From contig SVGY01000004.1 of the NCBI GenBank assembly GCA_015056145.1, forward strand, positions 62,001 to 126,000: 64,000 nt of DNA. Direction: 5' to 3'. Of this stretch, positions 8,269-15,589 are shown in pieces (the first letter of the stretch is position 1; every line of letters starts with the position of its first letter). The stretch comes from Clostridiales bacterium (lineage in GTDB: Bacteria; Bacillota; Clostridia; Christensenellales; Aristaeellaceae). Under the pieces are notes generated by a model. The model ran no database searches. It had not been told where the DNA came from and saw only the letters and a list, made by a program, of their open reading frames with translations. The position numbers and the translations under genes are program-made.

Positions 8269-8834
8269 GAGAGCTTCAGCGCTTTGCGCAGTCTTGGTGC
8301 AATGAGGGCAGCCAGTATGGCCTTGATGATATCCAGGGGAAGGAAAGCAAGGCAATATACGGAAAAAAGTTCACCTACACCCAGAGGCTTTTTCAGCCAC
8401 AGATTCATTAACAGAGCAATATAGAAAAGAGCGACCGAATACATTACGCATATCCCCATCAGGGCTGCGAGAACATCGCAGCTCTTTTTGTTTGAAAAAC
8501 GCCGGCGGAAAATGCGCTCCATGCATATTGCACAGGGAAATCCCAACAGATACCCAAAGGATGGCGCAACCACCACTCCAGGTCCGCTCACCGAAGAAAA
8601 CACAGGAAAACCCACAAATCCAAGCACAATATACCCTGCCACCGCATACAGCCCATATCGAAGGGGGAAAACAAGGCCGCATAGCAAAACGATCAAAACC
8701 TGAAAGGTGAACATTACATCGGTGCCAGGCAGAGGAAACCGGAAAAAGAGTGTGCTTATAACCATAAGTGCGCATATCAGGGCGGAAAGGCAGAGCATCA
8801 TAATGGAATGACGGCCACGTTTGCTCACATGCAC
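8265..8834 (-). CDS. bioY: BioY-type biotin transporter subunit
   Basis: The 189-residue, highly hydrophobic protein has about six membrane segments and the BioY core (FQVLIVLLCGLVFPLRYGLY, then a GY-V-LGFVGFPVF segment and a GP-GYLLGF segment). BioY is the substrate-binding S component of energy-coupling-factor transporters and takes up biotin, here probably with a shared EcfAAT module that is not in the window. A strong GGAGGGG site precedes the ATG. A promoter with a perfect inverted repeat lies upstream, suggesting repression, perhaps by biotin status. Confidence 0.88.
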   Translation of the reverse strand: MHVSKRGRHSIMMLCLSALICALMVISTLFFRFPLPGTDVMFTFQVLIVLLCGLVFPLRYGLYAVAGYIVLGFVGFPVFSSVSGPGVVVAPSFGYLLGFPCAICMERIFRRRFSNKKSCDVLAALMGICVMYSVALFYIALLMNLWLKKPLGVGELFSVYCLAFLPLDIIKAILAALIAPRLRKALKLS

Positions 8835-8847
8835 CCCTCCTTGCCGA

Positions 8848-8892
8848 ATCGTCTGATAGGGAGACGATAATGAAAGAATAGGCTTTTGTCAA
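8848..8892 (-). promoter_or_regulatory. bioY promoter with operator-like inverted repeat
   Basis: On the minus strand TTGACA (8892-8887) and TATCGT (8869-8864) are 17 bases apart. The perfect inverted repeat ATCGTCT-N7-AGACGAT (8848-8868) overlaps the -10 box and the expected start of transcription, a position suited to a repressor. The sequence is unlike the TTGTAAAC/GTTTACAA site I recall for Firmicute BirA. Confidence 0.6.
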
Positions 8893-8948
8893 GCCGTCTT
8901 TTTTGAATTTGGCCTGCATAGAGTTATTCAGAAAAAGCAGAGAGGGGA

Positions 8949-9248
8949 ATGAGCATGCAGGAAAACAGCATCCCAAACAACGTAAAAATGCCTCATTCAC
9001 TGCAGATCGACAGGCGGAGGCGTGCCTGCATTACAGGAGTAAGCGACGTATGCAGCTATCATGAAAACGAGATCGTTCTGCGGCTTGAAAGCGGCCTCAT
9101 GATACTCACGGGACAGAATCTGCATATAGGGAGGCTTTTGCTGGAAGAGGGAAAACTGGATGTGGATGGCATGATCGACGGAATTAACTACGAAAATCCC
9201 TCCAAAAGGCTTGGGTTTTTCGGGAGCCTCTTTCACAGGGAAAAATGA
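8949..9248 (+). CDS. yabP: Sporulation protein YabP
   Basis: The 99-residue protein matches the YabP/YqfC family: PHSLQIDRRRRACITGVSDV, then a VLRLESGLMILTGQNLHI strand set and LLEEGKLDVDGMIDGINYE. YabP is made in the mother cell and is needed for spore development in Bacillus. It starts at the first ATG after GAGAGGGGA and overlaps yabQ by four bases (ATGA), so the two are translationally coupled. The following divIC completes a cluster conserved in spore-forming Firmicutes. Confidence 0.85.
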   Translation: MSMQENSIPNNVKMPHSLQIDRRRRACITGVSDVCSYHENEIVLRLESGLMILTGQNLHIGRLLLEEGKLDVDGMIDGINYENPSKRLGFFGSLFHREK

Positions 9249-9565
9249 AGCTGTTTTTTGAAACCGCAAAGCAAGCCAGCGTATTTCTTGCTGCGCTTCC
9301 CATAGGATTTCTGCTGGGTTTTTTGTTGGATATAGGGCTGATATTTGGAAAGGCAAGACCTGCAGCAGATATAGTTGCGCTGCTGGTAGCCGGGGCTGGG
9401 CTTGTTATTCTTTCCCTGCTGAGCATGGAAAATGGACTGCAACTGTATCACCTTTTGGCGGTGGTAATGGGTGCGCTTTTGTATACCTGCGGGCTTGGAA
9501 GACTGCTTCATTTCTCTGGCCGCTGGCTTCGGAAACGATTTTTCAGTGGAAGGAAAAAACAATAA
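9245..9565 (+). CDS. yabQ: Spore cortex protein YabQ
   Basis: This 106-residue membrane protein has three or four hydrophobic segments (ASVFLAALPIGFLLGFLLDI, then IVALLVAGAGLVILSLL and YHLLAVVMGALLYTC) and a basic tail RKRFFSGRKKQ. Its place directly after yabP and before divIC identifies it as YabQ, an integral membrane protein of the forespore outer membrane needed for the cortex in Bacillus. Sequence identity within this family is low, so the call leans on context. Confidence 0.78.
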   Translation: MKLFFETAKQASVFLAALPIGFLLGFLLDIGLIFGKARPAADIVALLVAGAGLVILSLLSMENGLQLYHLLAVVMGALLYTCGLGRLLHFSGRWLRKRFFSGRKKQ

Positions 9566-9634
9566 TCCGGCAGGAAAATGCTTATGCCCCGTCGAAAACA
9601 ACTGTTTAAGAAAAAACGTCGGGAGTGATATGTC

Positions 9635-9949
9635 ATGCGCAAAACCATCAATGTATGGGCACTTGTCGCAACGCTGGCTGTGATTCTGATCGTTTACTTT
9701 GTTTTCAGCAGTTCCCTCAACAAGGATCTCCGGGATGTAACGGAGCAAAAGGCAGTGGCGGATCAGCAGTTGTTGCGCCTTCAGGAGGAAAACCAGCAAT
9801 TAAAGGAAGATCTGGAGTACAGCACTTCCGATGCATATATCGAAAACATGGCAAGAACCGAATACGGCTATATGTTCCCCAATGAAGTCCAGATCGTTTT
9901 TGACAATCCGGAAGCCCTTTATGGCGAAGAGAATATGCCCTCTCCATAA
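9635..9949 (+). CDS. divIC: Septum formation initiator, DivIC/FtsB-like
   Basis: The 104-residue bitopic protein has one membrane segment (residues about 8-26, VWALVATLAVILIVYFVF), then a coiled coil rich in E, Q and L (EQKAVADQQLLRLQEENQQL) and a short C-terminal domain with IENMARTEYGYMFPNE, typical of DivIC/FtsB. It bridges FtsL and FtsQ/DivIB in the divisome. It closes the yabP-yabQ-divIC cluster. A small hairpin, CCCTCTC-cataa-GAGAGGG (9938-9956), overlaps its stop codon and may reduce read-through into the next gene. Confidence 0.9.
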   Translation: MRKTINVWALVATLAVILIVYFVFSSSLNKDLRDVTEQKAVADQQLLRLQEENQQLKEDLEYSTSDAYIENMARTEYGYMFPNEVQIVFDNPEALYGEENMPSP

Positions 9950-9991
9950 GAGAGGGTATTTGTGTATTTTTCTACGGAAGAGGTGCTTTTT

Positions 9992-10888
9992 TTGAAGACT
10001 GCGGCAATCGGAATCGGCTCCAATTCACTGCGTATGCTCGTGGCAAAAGTGGAAGACGGAAAACTTCACAGGATCAAACGCTTTCGGGAAGGGCTGCGAA
10101 CCTTTGCGGCTCTGGATGAAAACGGCAATATCGGCCCGGAGATGATCCGTTCTGCCTGTGAAAAGGTGGGGGAGTTTTACCAGGAAGCGCTGAACATGGG
10201 GGCGGAGAAAGTGCACCTCTTTGCCACCAGCGCCATTCGGGATGCCGCCAACCAGGCTGTGCTCATCAGCGCCCTGGAAGAAGCAACCGGCCTTGAGATG
10301 GACATATGTTCCGGCAAAAAGGAAGCCGCTCTTTCCTATGTAGGTGCAGCAGATATGGGACAATGCGGCATGATCGATATCGGCGGAGGATCCACGGAAC
10401 TTGCCATAGGTACAGATCTTCACCTGGAGGACAGCGACAGCCTGCAGATGGGCGCAGTACGGCTTCACAGGCTATATCCCATTACGGATGGGCCCTCGGT
10501 TTGGTTTGTTGTGGAAAAGTGCAAGGAGATTCTCCAGCCTGTTTTTGAAAGATTTACTTCGCAAACCCCCATAAACTGGGTTGGGGTTGGCGGTACCTTT
10601 ACCACCTGCTCTACAATTTCCCAGGAAATCCCTCATGACGACCGTCAGCATGTGCATGGTTATGTGCTTACCCGCCAGGAGGTGGAAAGGCTGGCGCTGA
10701 TGCTTGCCGACATGCCGCTTGAAGAGCGTTTTCGCATGCCTTCCCTGCAGGAGCAAAGGGCGGATATTGTTGTTCACGGCATAGCCATACTGCTGGCTTG
10801 CATGGATATGCTTAAAATCCCTCAAATCAAGGTAAGTACCCACGGAAATCTAGAAGGTTACCTGAAACTTGTTTACCTTGATAAATAA
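9992..10888 (+). CDS. Ppx/GppA-family phosphatase
   Basis: The protein belongs to the ASKHA-fold exopolyphosphatase/guanosine-pentaphosphate phosphatase family. It shows the N-terminal phosphate loop AAIGIGSNSLRMLVAK, the ATSAIRDAANQ motif and the second loop MIDIGGGSTELAIG. I place the start at TTG 9992, because AGAGGTG sits six bases before it; a GTG at 9962 would add ten residues but has no ribosome site. At 298 residues it contains only the catalytic two-lobed domain, without the C-terminal HD part of long Ppx proteins. It likely hydrolyses polyphosphate or pppGpp. Confidence 0.85.
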   Translation: MKTAAIGIGSNSLRMLVAKVEDGKLHRIKRFREGLRTFAALDENGNIGPEMIRSACEKVGEFYQEALNMGAEKVHLFATSAIRDAANQAVLISALEEATGLEMDICSGKKEAALSYVGAADMGQCGMIDIGGGSTELAIGTDLHLEDSDSLQMGAVRLHRLYPITDGPSVWFVVEKCKEILQPVFERFTSQTPINWVGVGGTFTTCSTISQEIPHDDRQHVHGYVLTRQEVERLALMLADMPLEERFRMPSLQEQRADIVVHGIAILLACMDMLKIPQIKVSTHGNLEGYLKLVYLDK

Positions 10889-10960
10889 GGGATTTGGCAA
10901 AAATTTCGCCTTTTTTTCCATTGCTTTTTCAAATTTTCTCTTTTCTTTTTTTCGCATATC

Positions 10961-11100
10961 TGTTACAATATTACCTGATGTAATGAGTTGAATTGCATTT
11001 TCTCATTTCGGGACCCTTTTGGGGCCATGAATCTGATTCATTTTCTGCTATGGTTTTATGGCAGATGCTGATATCCAAACTTACTTAAGGGGGATCCATA
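10961..11100 (+). promoter_or_regulatory. Promoter and structured leader of the EF-G paralogue
   Basis: An extended -10 box TGTTACAAT (10961-10969) has no clear -35 partner. The leader of roughly 125 bases contains ATGAAT-CTG-ATTCAT and a CTGCtAT/ATgGCAG stem, plus a GGGACCC-containing segment. It ends in AAGGGGGATCC before the ATG. The structure matches no riboswitch I can name and may control translation of this abundant-looking protein. Confidence 0.5.
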
Positions 11101-13185
11101 ATGGCTAACTATCAAACCAAGGACATCCGTAACATCGCCCTCATGGGGCATGGCAGCGAGGGCAAAACCACGTTGACCGAAGCTTTGCTCTTCGCTGCGA
11201 AAGCAATCGATCGTCAGGGCCGCGTTGAAGACGGCAACACCGTCACCGACTTTGATCCCGAAGAGATCAAGCGTACTATTTCCATCAGCGCAGCTACTGC
11301 TCCCATCGAATGGAAGCAGAAGATGATCAACGTTATCGACATTCCCGGCTACTTCGACTTCATCGGCGAGGCCATGGGCCCCCTGCGTGTTGTTGAAACC
11401 TGCGGTATCGTGGTAAGCTCTGTGGGCGGCATTTCCGTCGGCGCAGAGAAAGCCTGGAAGCTGGCCTCCAAAAATGGCGTTGCCAAGATGTTCATCGTAA
11501 ACCAGATGGATCGTGAGCATGCCGATTTTGCCAAGGTTGAAGCTCAGCTGCGTGAGAAGTTCGGTAGCTCTGTTGTGCCGATTCTTCTGCCCATTGGCAA
11601 TGGCGCTAATTTCAAGGGCGTTGTGAACGTTCTGGAAAACAAGGCCTACGAGCGCACCAACAAGGGCGAACCCAAGGAAATTCCCGTTCCTGCTGATATG
11701 TCCGACGCCATCGAAGCTGCTCTGGAAGAAATCACCGAAGCCGCAGCCAGCGCTGATGAAGAGCTGATGATGAAGTATCTGGACGAAGGCGAACTGAGCC
11801 ACGAAGAAATCCTGGAAGGCTTCAAGGCTGGTATGTTCTCCGGCGAAATCTGCCCCGTTGTGCCCTGCTCTGCCCTGACCGGCGTTGGCGTGGCCAAGAT
11901 GCTGGACGTGATCGCAGACTTCCTGCCCTCCCCCAAGCGTGGCGTTTACACCGGTATCAACCCCAAGAACGACGAAGAAGTTACCCGCAAGTGCTCCAAC
12001 GACGAGCCCTTCAGCGCCTTTGTTTTCAAGACCATTGCTGACCCCTTCGTTGGCAAGCTGTCCCTGTTCAAGGTGATGAGCGGTACCCTCAACGGCGCCG
12101 GCAACCTCTACAACGCTACCAGCGACAAGTCCGAAAAGGTTACCGGTCTGTTCGTTCTCCGTGGCAAGAAGCAGATCGCTACCCAGCAGCTGAACGCCGG
12201 CGACATGGGCGCCCTGAACAAGCTGCAGTACACCAACACTGGCGATACCCTCTGCGATCCCGCCAACCCCATCAAGTATCCCTCTATCGAATATCCCATC
12301 CCCTGCATCAGCAAGGCTGTTTTCGCCGTAAAGCAGGGTGAAGAAGATAAGGTATTCAGCGGCCTGGCCCGCCTGATGGAAGAAGATCCCTCCATCAAGC
12401 TGGAAAAGAACGTGGAAACCACCGAGACCTGCCTCTCCGGCCAGGGCGAACTGCATCTGGATGTTATCCGCAGCAAGCTGGCCCAGAAGTTTGGTGCTCA
12501 GTCCAACCTGGAAGATCCCCGCATTCCCTACCGTGAGACCATCCGCAAGAAGGTTTCCTGCCAGGGCCGCCACAAGAAGCAGTCCGGTGGTCACGGCCAG
12601 TTCGGTGATGTGTGGATTGAGTTCTCTCCCACTGCCGATCCCAGCGTGGACTTCGAGTTTGAAGATGCAGTCGTCGGCGGCGCTGTGCCCCGCAACTTCA
12701 TCCCCTCTGTTGAAAAGGGTCTGCGTGAAAACATCGTAAAGGGCGTTTTGGCTGGCTATCCCATGGTTGGCCTCCACGCCAAGCTGTACGATGGCAGCTA
12801 TCACCCCGTTGACTCCTCTGAAATGGCCTTCAAGACTGCCGCCCGTATTGCTTACAAGAAGGGCTGCATGGACGCCAGCCCCGTTCTGCTGGAGCCCATT
12901 ATGCACGTTGAAGTGACCGTTCCCGATGAGTACATGGGCGACGTCATGGGCGATATGAGCAAGCGCCGTGGCCGTATCATGGGCTCCAATCAGGTGGAAG
13001 AAGGCCAGCAGCTGGATGCTGAAGCCCCCCTGTCCGAGATGTTCAAGTACGCTACCGACCTGCGCTCCATGACCCAGTCCCGTGGCAGCTTCATCATGAA
13101 GTTTGAACGTTATGAAGAAGTGCCCGCCAACGTGGCTCAGAAGATCATCGAAAACGCCAAGAAGGACGAGGACGACGAAGACTAA
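11101..13185 (+). CDS. EF-G-like translational GTPase (FusA2 type)
   Basis: The 694-residue protein has all EF-G domains, but its G domain departs from canonical EF-G. G1 is GHGSEGKTTL instead of AHxDxGKTT, G3 is DIPGYFDF instead of DTPGHVDF (the catalytic-position His is Tyr), and G4 is NQMD instead of NKxD. These changes place it in the FusA2/EF-G-like group, whose cellular role is unclear; the main fusA would normally sit with rpsL-rpsG elsewhere. Domain IV and V segments (RKKVSCQGRHKKQSGGHGQF and RRGRIMGSNQ) are intact. Codon use is strongly biased (AAG for Lys, CGT/CGC for Arg), suggesting high expression. Confidence 0.85.
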   Translation: MANYQTKDIRNIALMGHGSEGKTTLTEALLFAAKAIDRQGRVEDGNTVTDFDPEEIKRTISISAATAPIEWKQKMINVIDIPGYFDFIGEAMGPLRVVETCGIVVSSVGGISVGAEKAWKLASKNGVAKMFIVNQMDREHADFAKVEAQLREKFGSSVVPILLPIGNGANFKGVVNVLENKAYERTNKGEPKEIPVPADMSDAIEAALEEITEAAASADEELMMKYLDEGELSHEEILEGFKAGMFSGEICPVVPCSALTGVGVAKMLDVIADFLPSPKRGVYTGINPKNDEEVTRKCSNDEPFSAFVFKTIADPFVGKLSLFKVMSGTLNGAGNLYNATSDKSEKVTGLFVLRGKKQIATQQLNAGDMGALNKLQYTNTGDTLCDPANPIKYPSIEYPIPCISKAVFAVKQGEEDKVFSGLARLMEEDPSIKLEKNVETTETCLSGQGELHLDVIRSKLAQKFGAQSNLEDPRIPYRETIRKKVSCQGRHKKQSGGHGQFGDVWIEFSPTADPSVDFEFEDAVVGGAVPRNFIPSVEKGLRENIVKGVLAGYPMVGLHAKLYDGSYHPVDSSEMAFKTAARIAYKKGCMDASPVLLEPIMHVEVTVPDEYMGDVMGDMSKRRGRIMGSNQVEEGQQLDAEAPLSEMFKYATDLRSMTQSRGSFIMKFERYEEVPANVAQKIIENAKKDEDDED

Positions 13186-13210
13186 TCCTCCTTTTTGCGA
13201 GGTTTTTCAG

Positions 13211-13260
13211 GCGCACTGCATGGTTAATCGCTGTGCAGTGCGCTTTCCTGCTTTTTCATT
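13211..13260 (+). terminator. Terminator after the EF-G paralogue
   Basis: Stem GCGCACTGCA (13211-13220) with TGCAGTGCGC (13234-13243), then TTTCCTGCTTTTT. Confidence 0.7.
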
Positions 13261-13281
13261 CCAACAAAGGAGCTGCATGTT

Positions 13282-14205
13282 ATGATTACTACTGTTTGCA
13301 TGAATCCTTCCTTCGATAAGACCGCTTCCCTTGAAAGCCTCCATCCCGGCGAGGTGAATCGCCTGAAAGATGTCCGGCTGGATGTGGGCGGCAAGGGATT
13401 GAATGTAGCCATCGTTCTTTCCCGGCTGAACGTCCCTGTGGGGTGCGTGGCTTGCCTGGGAGAGAGCAATGCCAGCAATTTTGAACGGCTGGTCAGGAAG
13501 GAAAACCTTACTTTCAGCTCCCTCACTTTGCCTGGCGAGGTTCGTACCAATCTGAAAATATTCGACGAATCCTCCCAAATGATTACCGAGCTCAATGAGC
13601 CTGGCCCCACCATGACCGAGGAACAACTTGACGCATTCATTTCCCTTCTGAAGGAAAAGGCTGCTGATAGCTCCTATGTGGTGCTTGGCGGAAGATTGCC
13701 CGCTGGATGCAAGGATGATACCTATCGCCGTTGCATGCAGGCGCTGGACGGAAAACGCATTGTTCTGGACTCCGCCGGCGATTCCCTCCTGCATGGCATT
13801 AAGGAAAAACCGTATCTTATCAAACCCAACCTGCCGGAGATCGAAGCCATCGTCCGCAAGGAGCTGAAAACCCTTCGTGGAATCCGTGAGGCTGCTCTTT
13901 TCCTGATGGACTATGGCGCACAGAATGTAATCGTTTCTATGGGTAAGTTGGGCGCTGTGCTCATTACAGGCAACAAAACCCTGTTTGCTCCGGCTCTCTC
14001 TGTAGAAGCCCGTTCCACCGTCGGTGCAGGCGATGCAATGATCGGCGGAGTTATGATGGGTCTGGACAACGGTCTGCCTCTGGAAGAAGCTTTCCGCTAC
14101 GGCGTGGCAGCAGGCGCAGCCAGCGTTATGACCGACGGCACCGGACTTTTGCACAAGGATGAATTTGATGCTCTGGTACCCAGGGTAACTGTGCAGGAAG
14201 TATGA
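13282..14205 (+). CDS. fruK: PfkB-family 1-phosphofructokinase / hexose-phosphate kinase
   Basis: The 307-residue ribokinase-fold protein opens with ITTVCMNPSFDKTA, as in 1-phosphofructokinase and tagatose-6-phosphate kinase. It carries the first PfkB signature GGKGLNVAIVLSRL (sugar site) and the second STVGAGDAMIGG (Asp base, anion hole). It would phosphorylate fructose 1-phosphate, tagatose 6-phosphate or a related sugar with ATP. No PTS gene is adjacent, so the substrate is not fixed by context. The next gene overlaps its stop by four bases. An AAAGGAGCTGC ribosome site precedes the start. Confidence 0.85.
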   Translation: MITTVCMNPSFDKTASLESLHPGEVNRLKDVRLDVGGKGLNVAIVLSRLNVPVGCVACLGESNASNFERLVRKENLTFSSLTLPGEVRTNLKIFDESSQMITELNEPGPTMTEEQLDAFISLLKEKAADSSYVVLGGRLPAGCKDDTYRRCMQALDGKRIVLDSAGDSLLHGIKEKPYLIKPNLPEIEAIVRKELKTLRGIREAALFLMDYGAQNVIVSMGKLGAVLITGNKTLFAPALSVEARSTVGAGDAMIGGVMMGLDNGLPLEEAFRYGVAAGAASVMTDGTGLLHKDEFDALVPRVTVQEV

Positions 14206-14684
14206 TAAGGGCGGTTGAAAAACAGTTCGTCCGCTGCGGTCGCCACAGGGAATGGATGTACCAGGATGAGCAGATCGCCCTAATGCCAAGAGAATACTCT
14301 GCCCGGCTCGCCATCATCGACCATGCTGCCAGCCTGATTTTTGATATCGTTGATATCAAGTCGGGCAGAGTGGCGGGGGAGATCGCTCTGAGAATTGGCG
14401 ACGGTCCCTCTCTTTTCTATCTTGGCCATGTGGGCTATCATGTGGATCCACCCTACCAGGGCAGGCATTATGCATACAGGGCCTGCCGTCTTGTGATGCC
14501 TGTTTTTAAGGCTTTTGGTTACAGCACCTTCGTTATTACCACAGATGAGGATAATCATCCCAGCATCCGTACCTGCGAAAGGCTTGGATGCGTATTGGAG
14601 TCCACCGTGGACGTACCCCTCTGGTGCAGTGCTGAATTTCAGATCAGCCGCCGAAAGAGGCGTTACATCTGCAAAGTAATTTGA
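14202..14684 (+). CDS. GNAT-family N-acetyltransferase
   Basis: The 160-residue protein has a GNAT core: a GEIALRI beta strand, GYHVDPPYQGRHYAYRA (the acetyl-CoA pyrophosphate loop in a Q-G-R-x-Y-A form), then FVITTDEDNHPSIRTCERLGC, the usual D-N-x-x-S-x-x-x-x-E-x-x-G motif. This resembles RimJ/RimL-like acetyltransferases. The acceptor is unknown. Its ATG overlaps the stop of the PfkB gene, so translation is coupled. Confidence 0.85.
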   Translation: MIRAVEKQFVRCGRHREWMYQDEQIALMPREYSARLAIIDHAASLIFDIVDIKSGRVAGEIALRIGDGPSLFYLGHVGYHVDPPYQGRHYAYRACRLVMPVFKAFGYSTFVITTDEDNHPSIRTCERLGCVLESTVDVPLWCSAEFQISRRKRRYICKVI

Positions 14685-14797
14685 AAAAGAAAACCCTTAT
14701 CCTGCAATGATTTTGGAATGAATTCAACAATAAAGCCTTTTCTTTTTGCATAATATGGGGTAGAATAACATGGGATTTCAGGAAAGGCGGTGCTTTT

Positions 14798-15589
14798 TTG
14801 GAAACGACGATCCACGGCTGCAAGCTTTACTACCAGTGGCAGCCAAAGAACGATGGACCGGTGATTCTGTTTCTCCATGGCTGGGGCTGTGACGGCTCTA
14901 TCTTTTCATTTATTCAAAACAGCCTTGCAGAAAAGGCTTCCATACTTACAGTTGATTTTCCAGGCCACGGCAAAAGCGGCGAACCTCCGGAACCCTGGGG
15001 CGTACCGGAATACACGGCGCAGCTTTTGGGCCTTTTGGTTGAACTTAAAATCGACCGTGTAAACGTGATCGCCCATTCCTTCGGGGGACGTGTGGCGATC
15101 TGTTTGAGCGCAAACCATCCGGAGCGTGTGGATAAGATGGTCATCACCGGAGGCGCCGGCATCCGCAAGCCCATTAGCGAAGGACAGAAAAAGCGTCAGA
15201 AGCAGTTCAAGCGCATGAATGGTTTCCTTAACAAGCTCAAGAAGATCGGATTTATGAAAAAGCCGGTGGAGAAGTGGCAGACCGCCCTGCGCAACCGCTA
15301 TGGCTCCCCGGACTATATCAAGCTCAGCGAGAATATGCGGGCAACTTTTGTCAAGGTCATCAACGAGGATCTATTGCCTTTGCTTCCAAAAATTCAAGCA
15401 TCCACCCTGCTCATCTGGGGCAGCGCCGATACGGAGACCCCCTTGTGGATGGGTCAGCAGATGGAAAAGGATATTCCCGATGCAGGCCTTGTGGTGTTTG
15501 AAGGCCGCAGCCACTTTGCCTTCGTGGAGGAATGGCAGCGCTTTGTTGTGATTGCAAAACAGTTTTTGTTGGGAGGAAATGAGGCTTGA
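14798..15589 (+). CDS. Alpha/beta hydrolase
   Basis: The 263-residue protein shows HGWGCDGS (oxyanion loop), the nucleophile elbow AHSFGGR (Ser near residue 96), Asp in WGSADTETP and the catalytic His in GRSHFAFVEE. The start is TTG at 14798, seven bases after AAGGCGGTG. A lysine-rich cap segment (GQKKRQKQFKRMNGFLNKLKK) is basic and amphipathic and may touch a membrane or acidic substrate. The following murF-like gene overlaps its stop, so the enzyme may act near cell-wall synthesis, but this is only inference. Confidence 0.82.
   Translation: METTIHGCKLYYQWQPKNDGPVILFLHGWGCDGSIFSFIQNSLAEKASILTVDFPGHGKSGEPPEPWGVPEYTAQLLGLLVELKIDRVNVIAHSFGGRVAICLSANHPERVDKMVITGGAGIRKPISEGQKKRQKQFKRMNGFLNKLKKIGFMKKPVEKWQTALRNRYGSPDYIKLSENMRATFVKVINEDLLPLLPKIQASTLLIWGSADTETPLWMGQQMEKDIPDAGLVVFEGRSHFAFVEEWQRFVVIAKQFLLGGNEA

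Noticed and set aside
11056..12906. 616-codon minus-strand frame opposite the EF-G paralogue
   Set aside because: Antisense to a highly biased gene; no domain seen.
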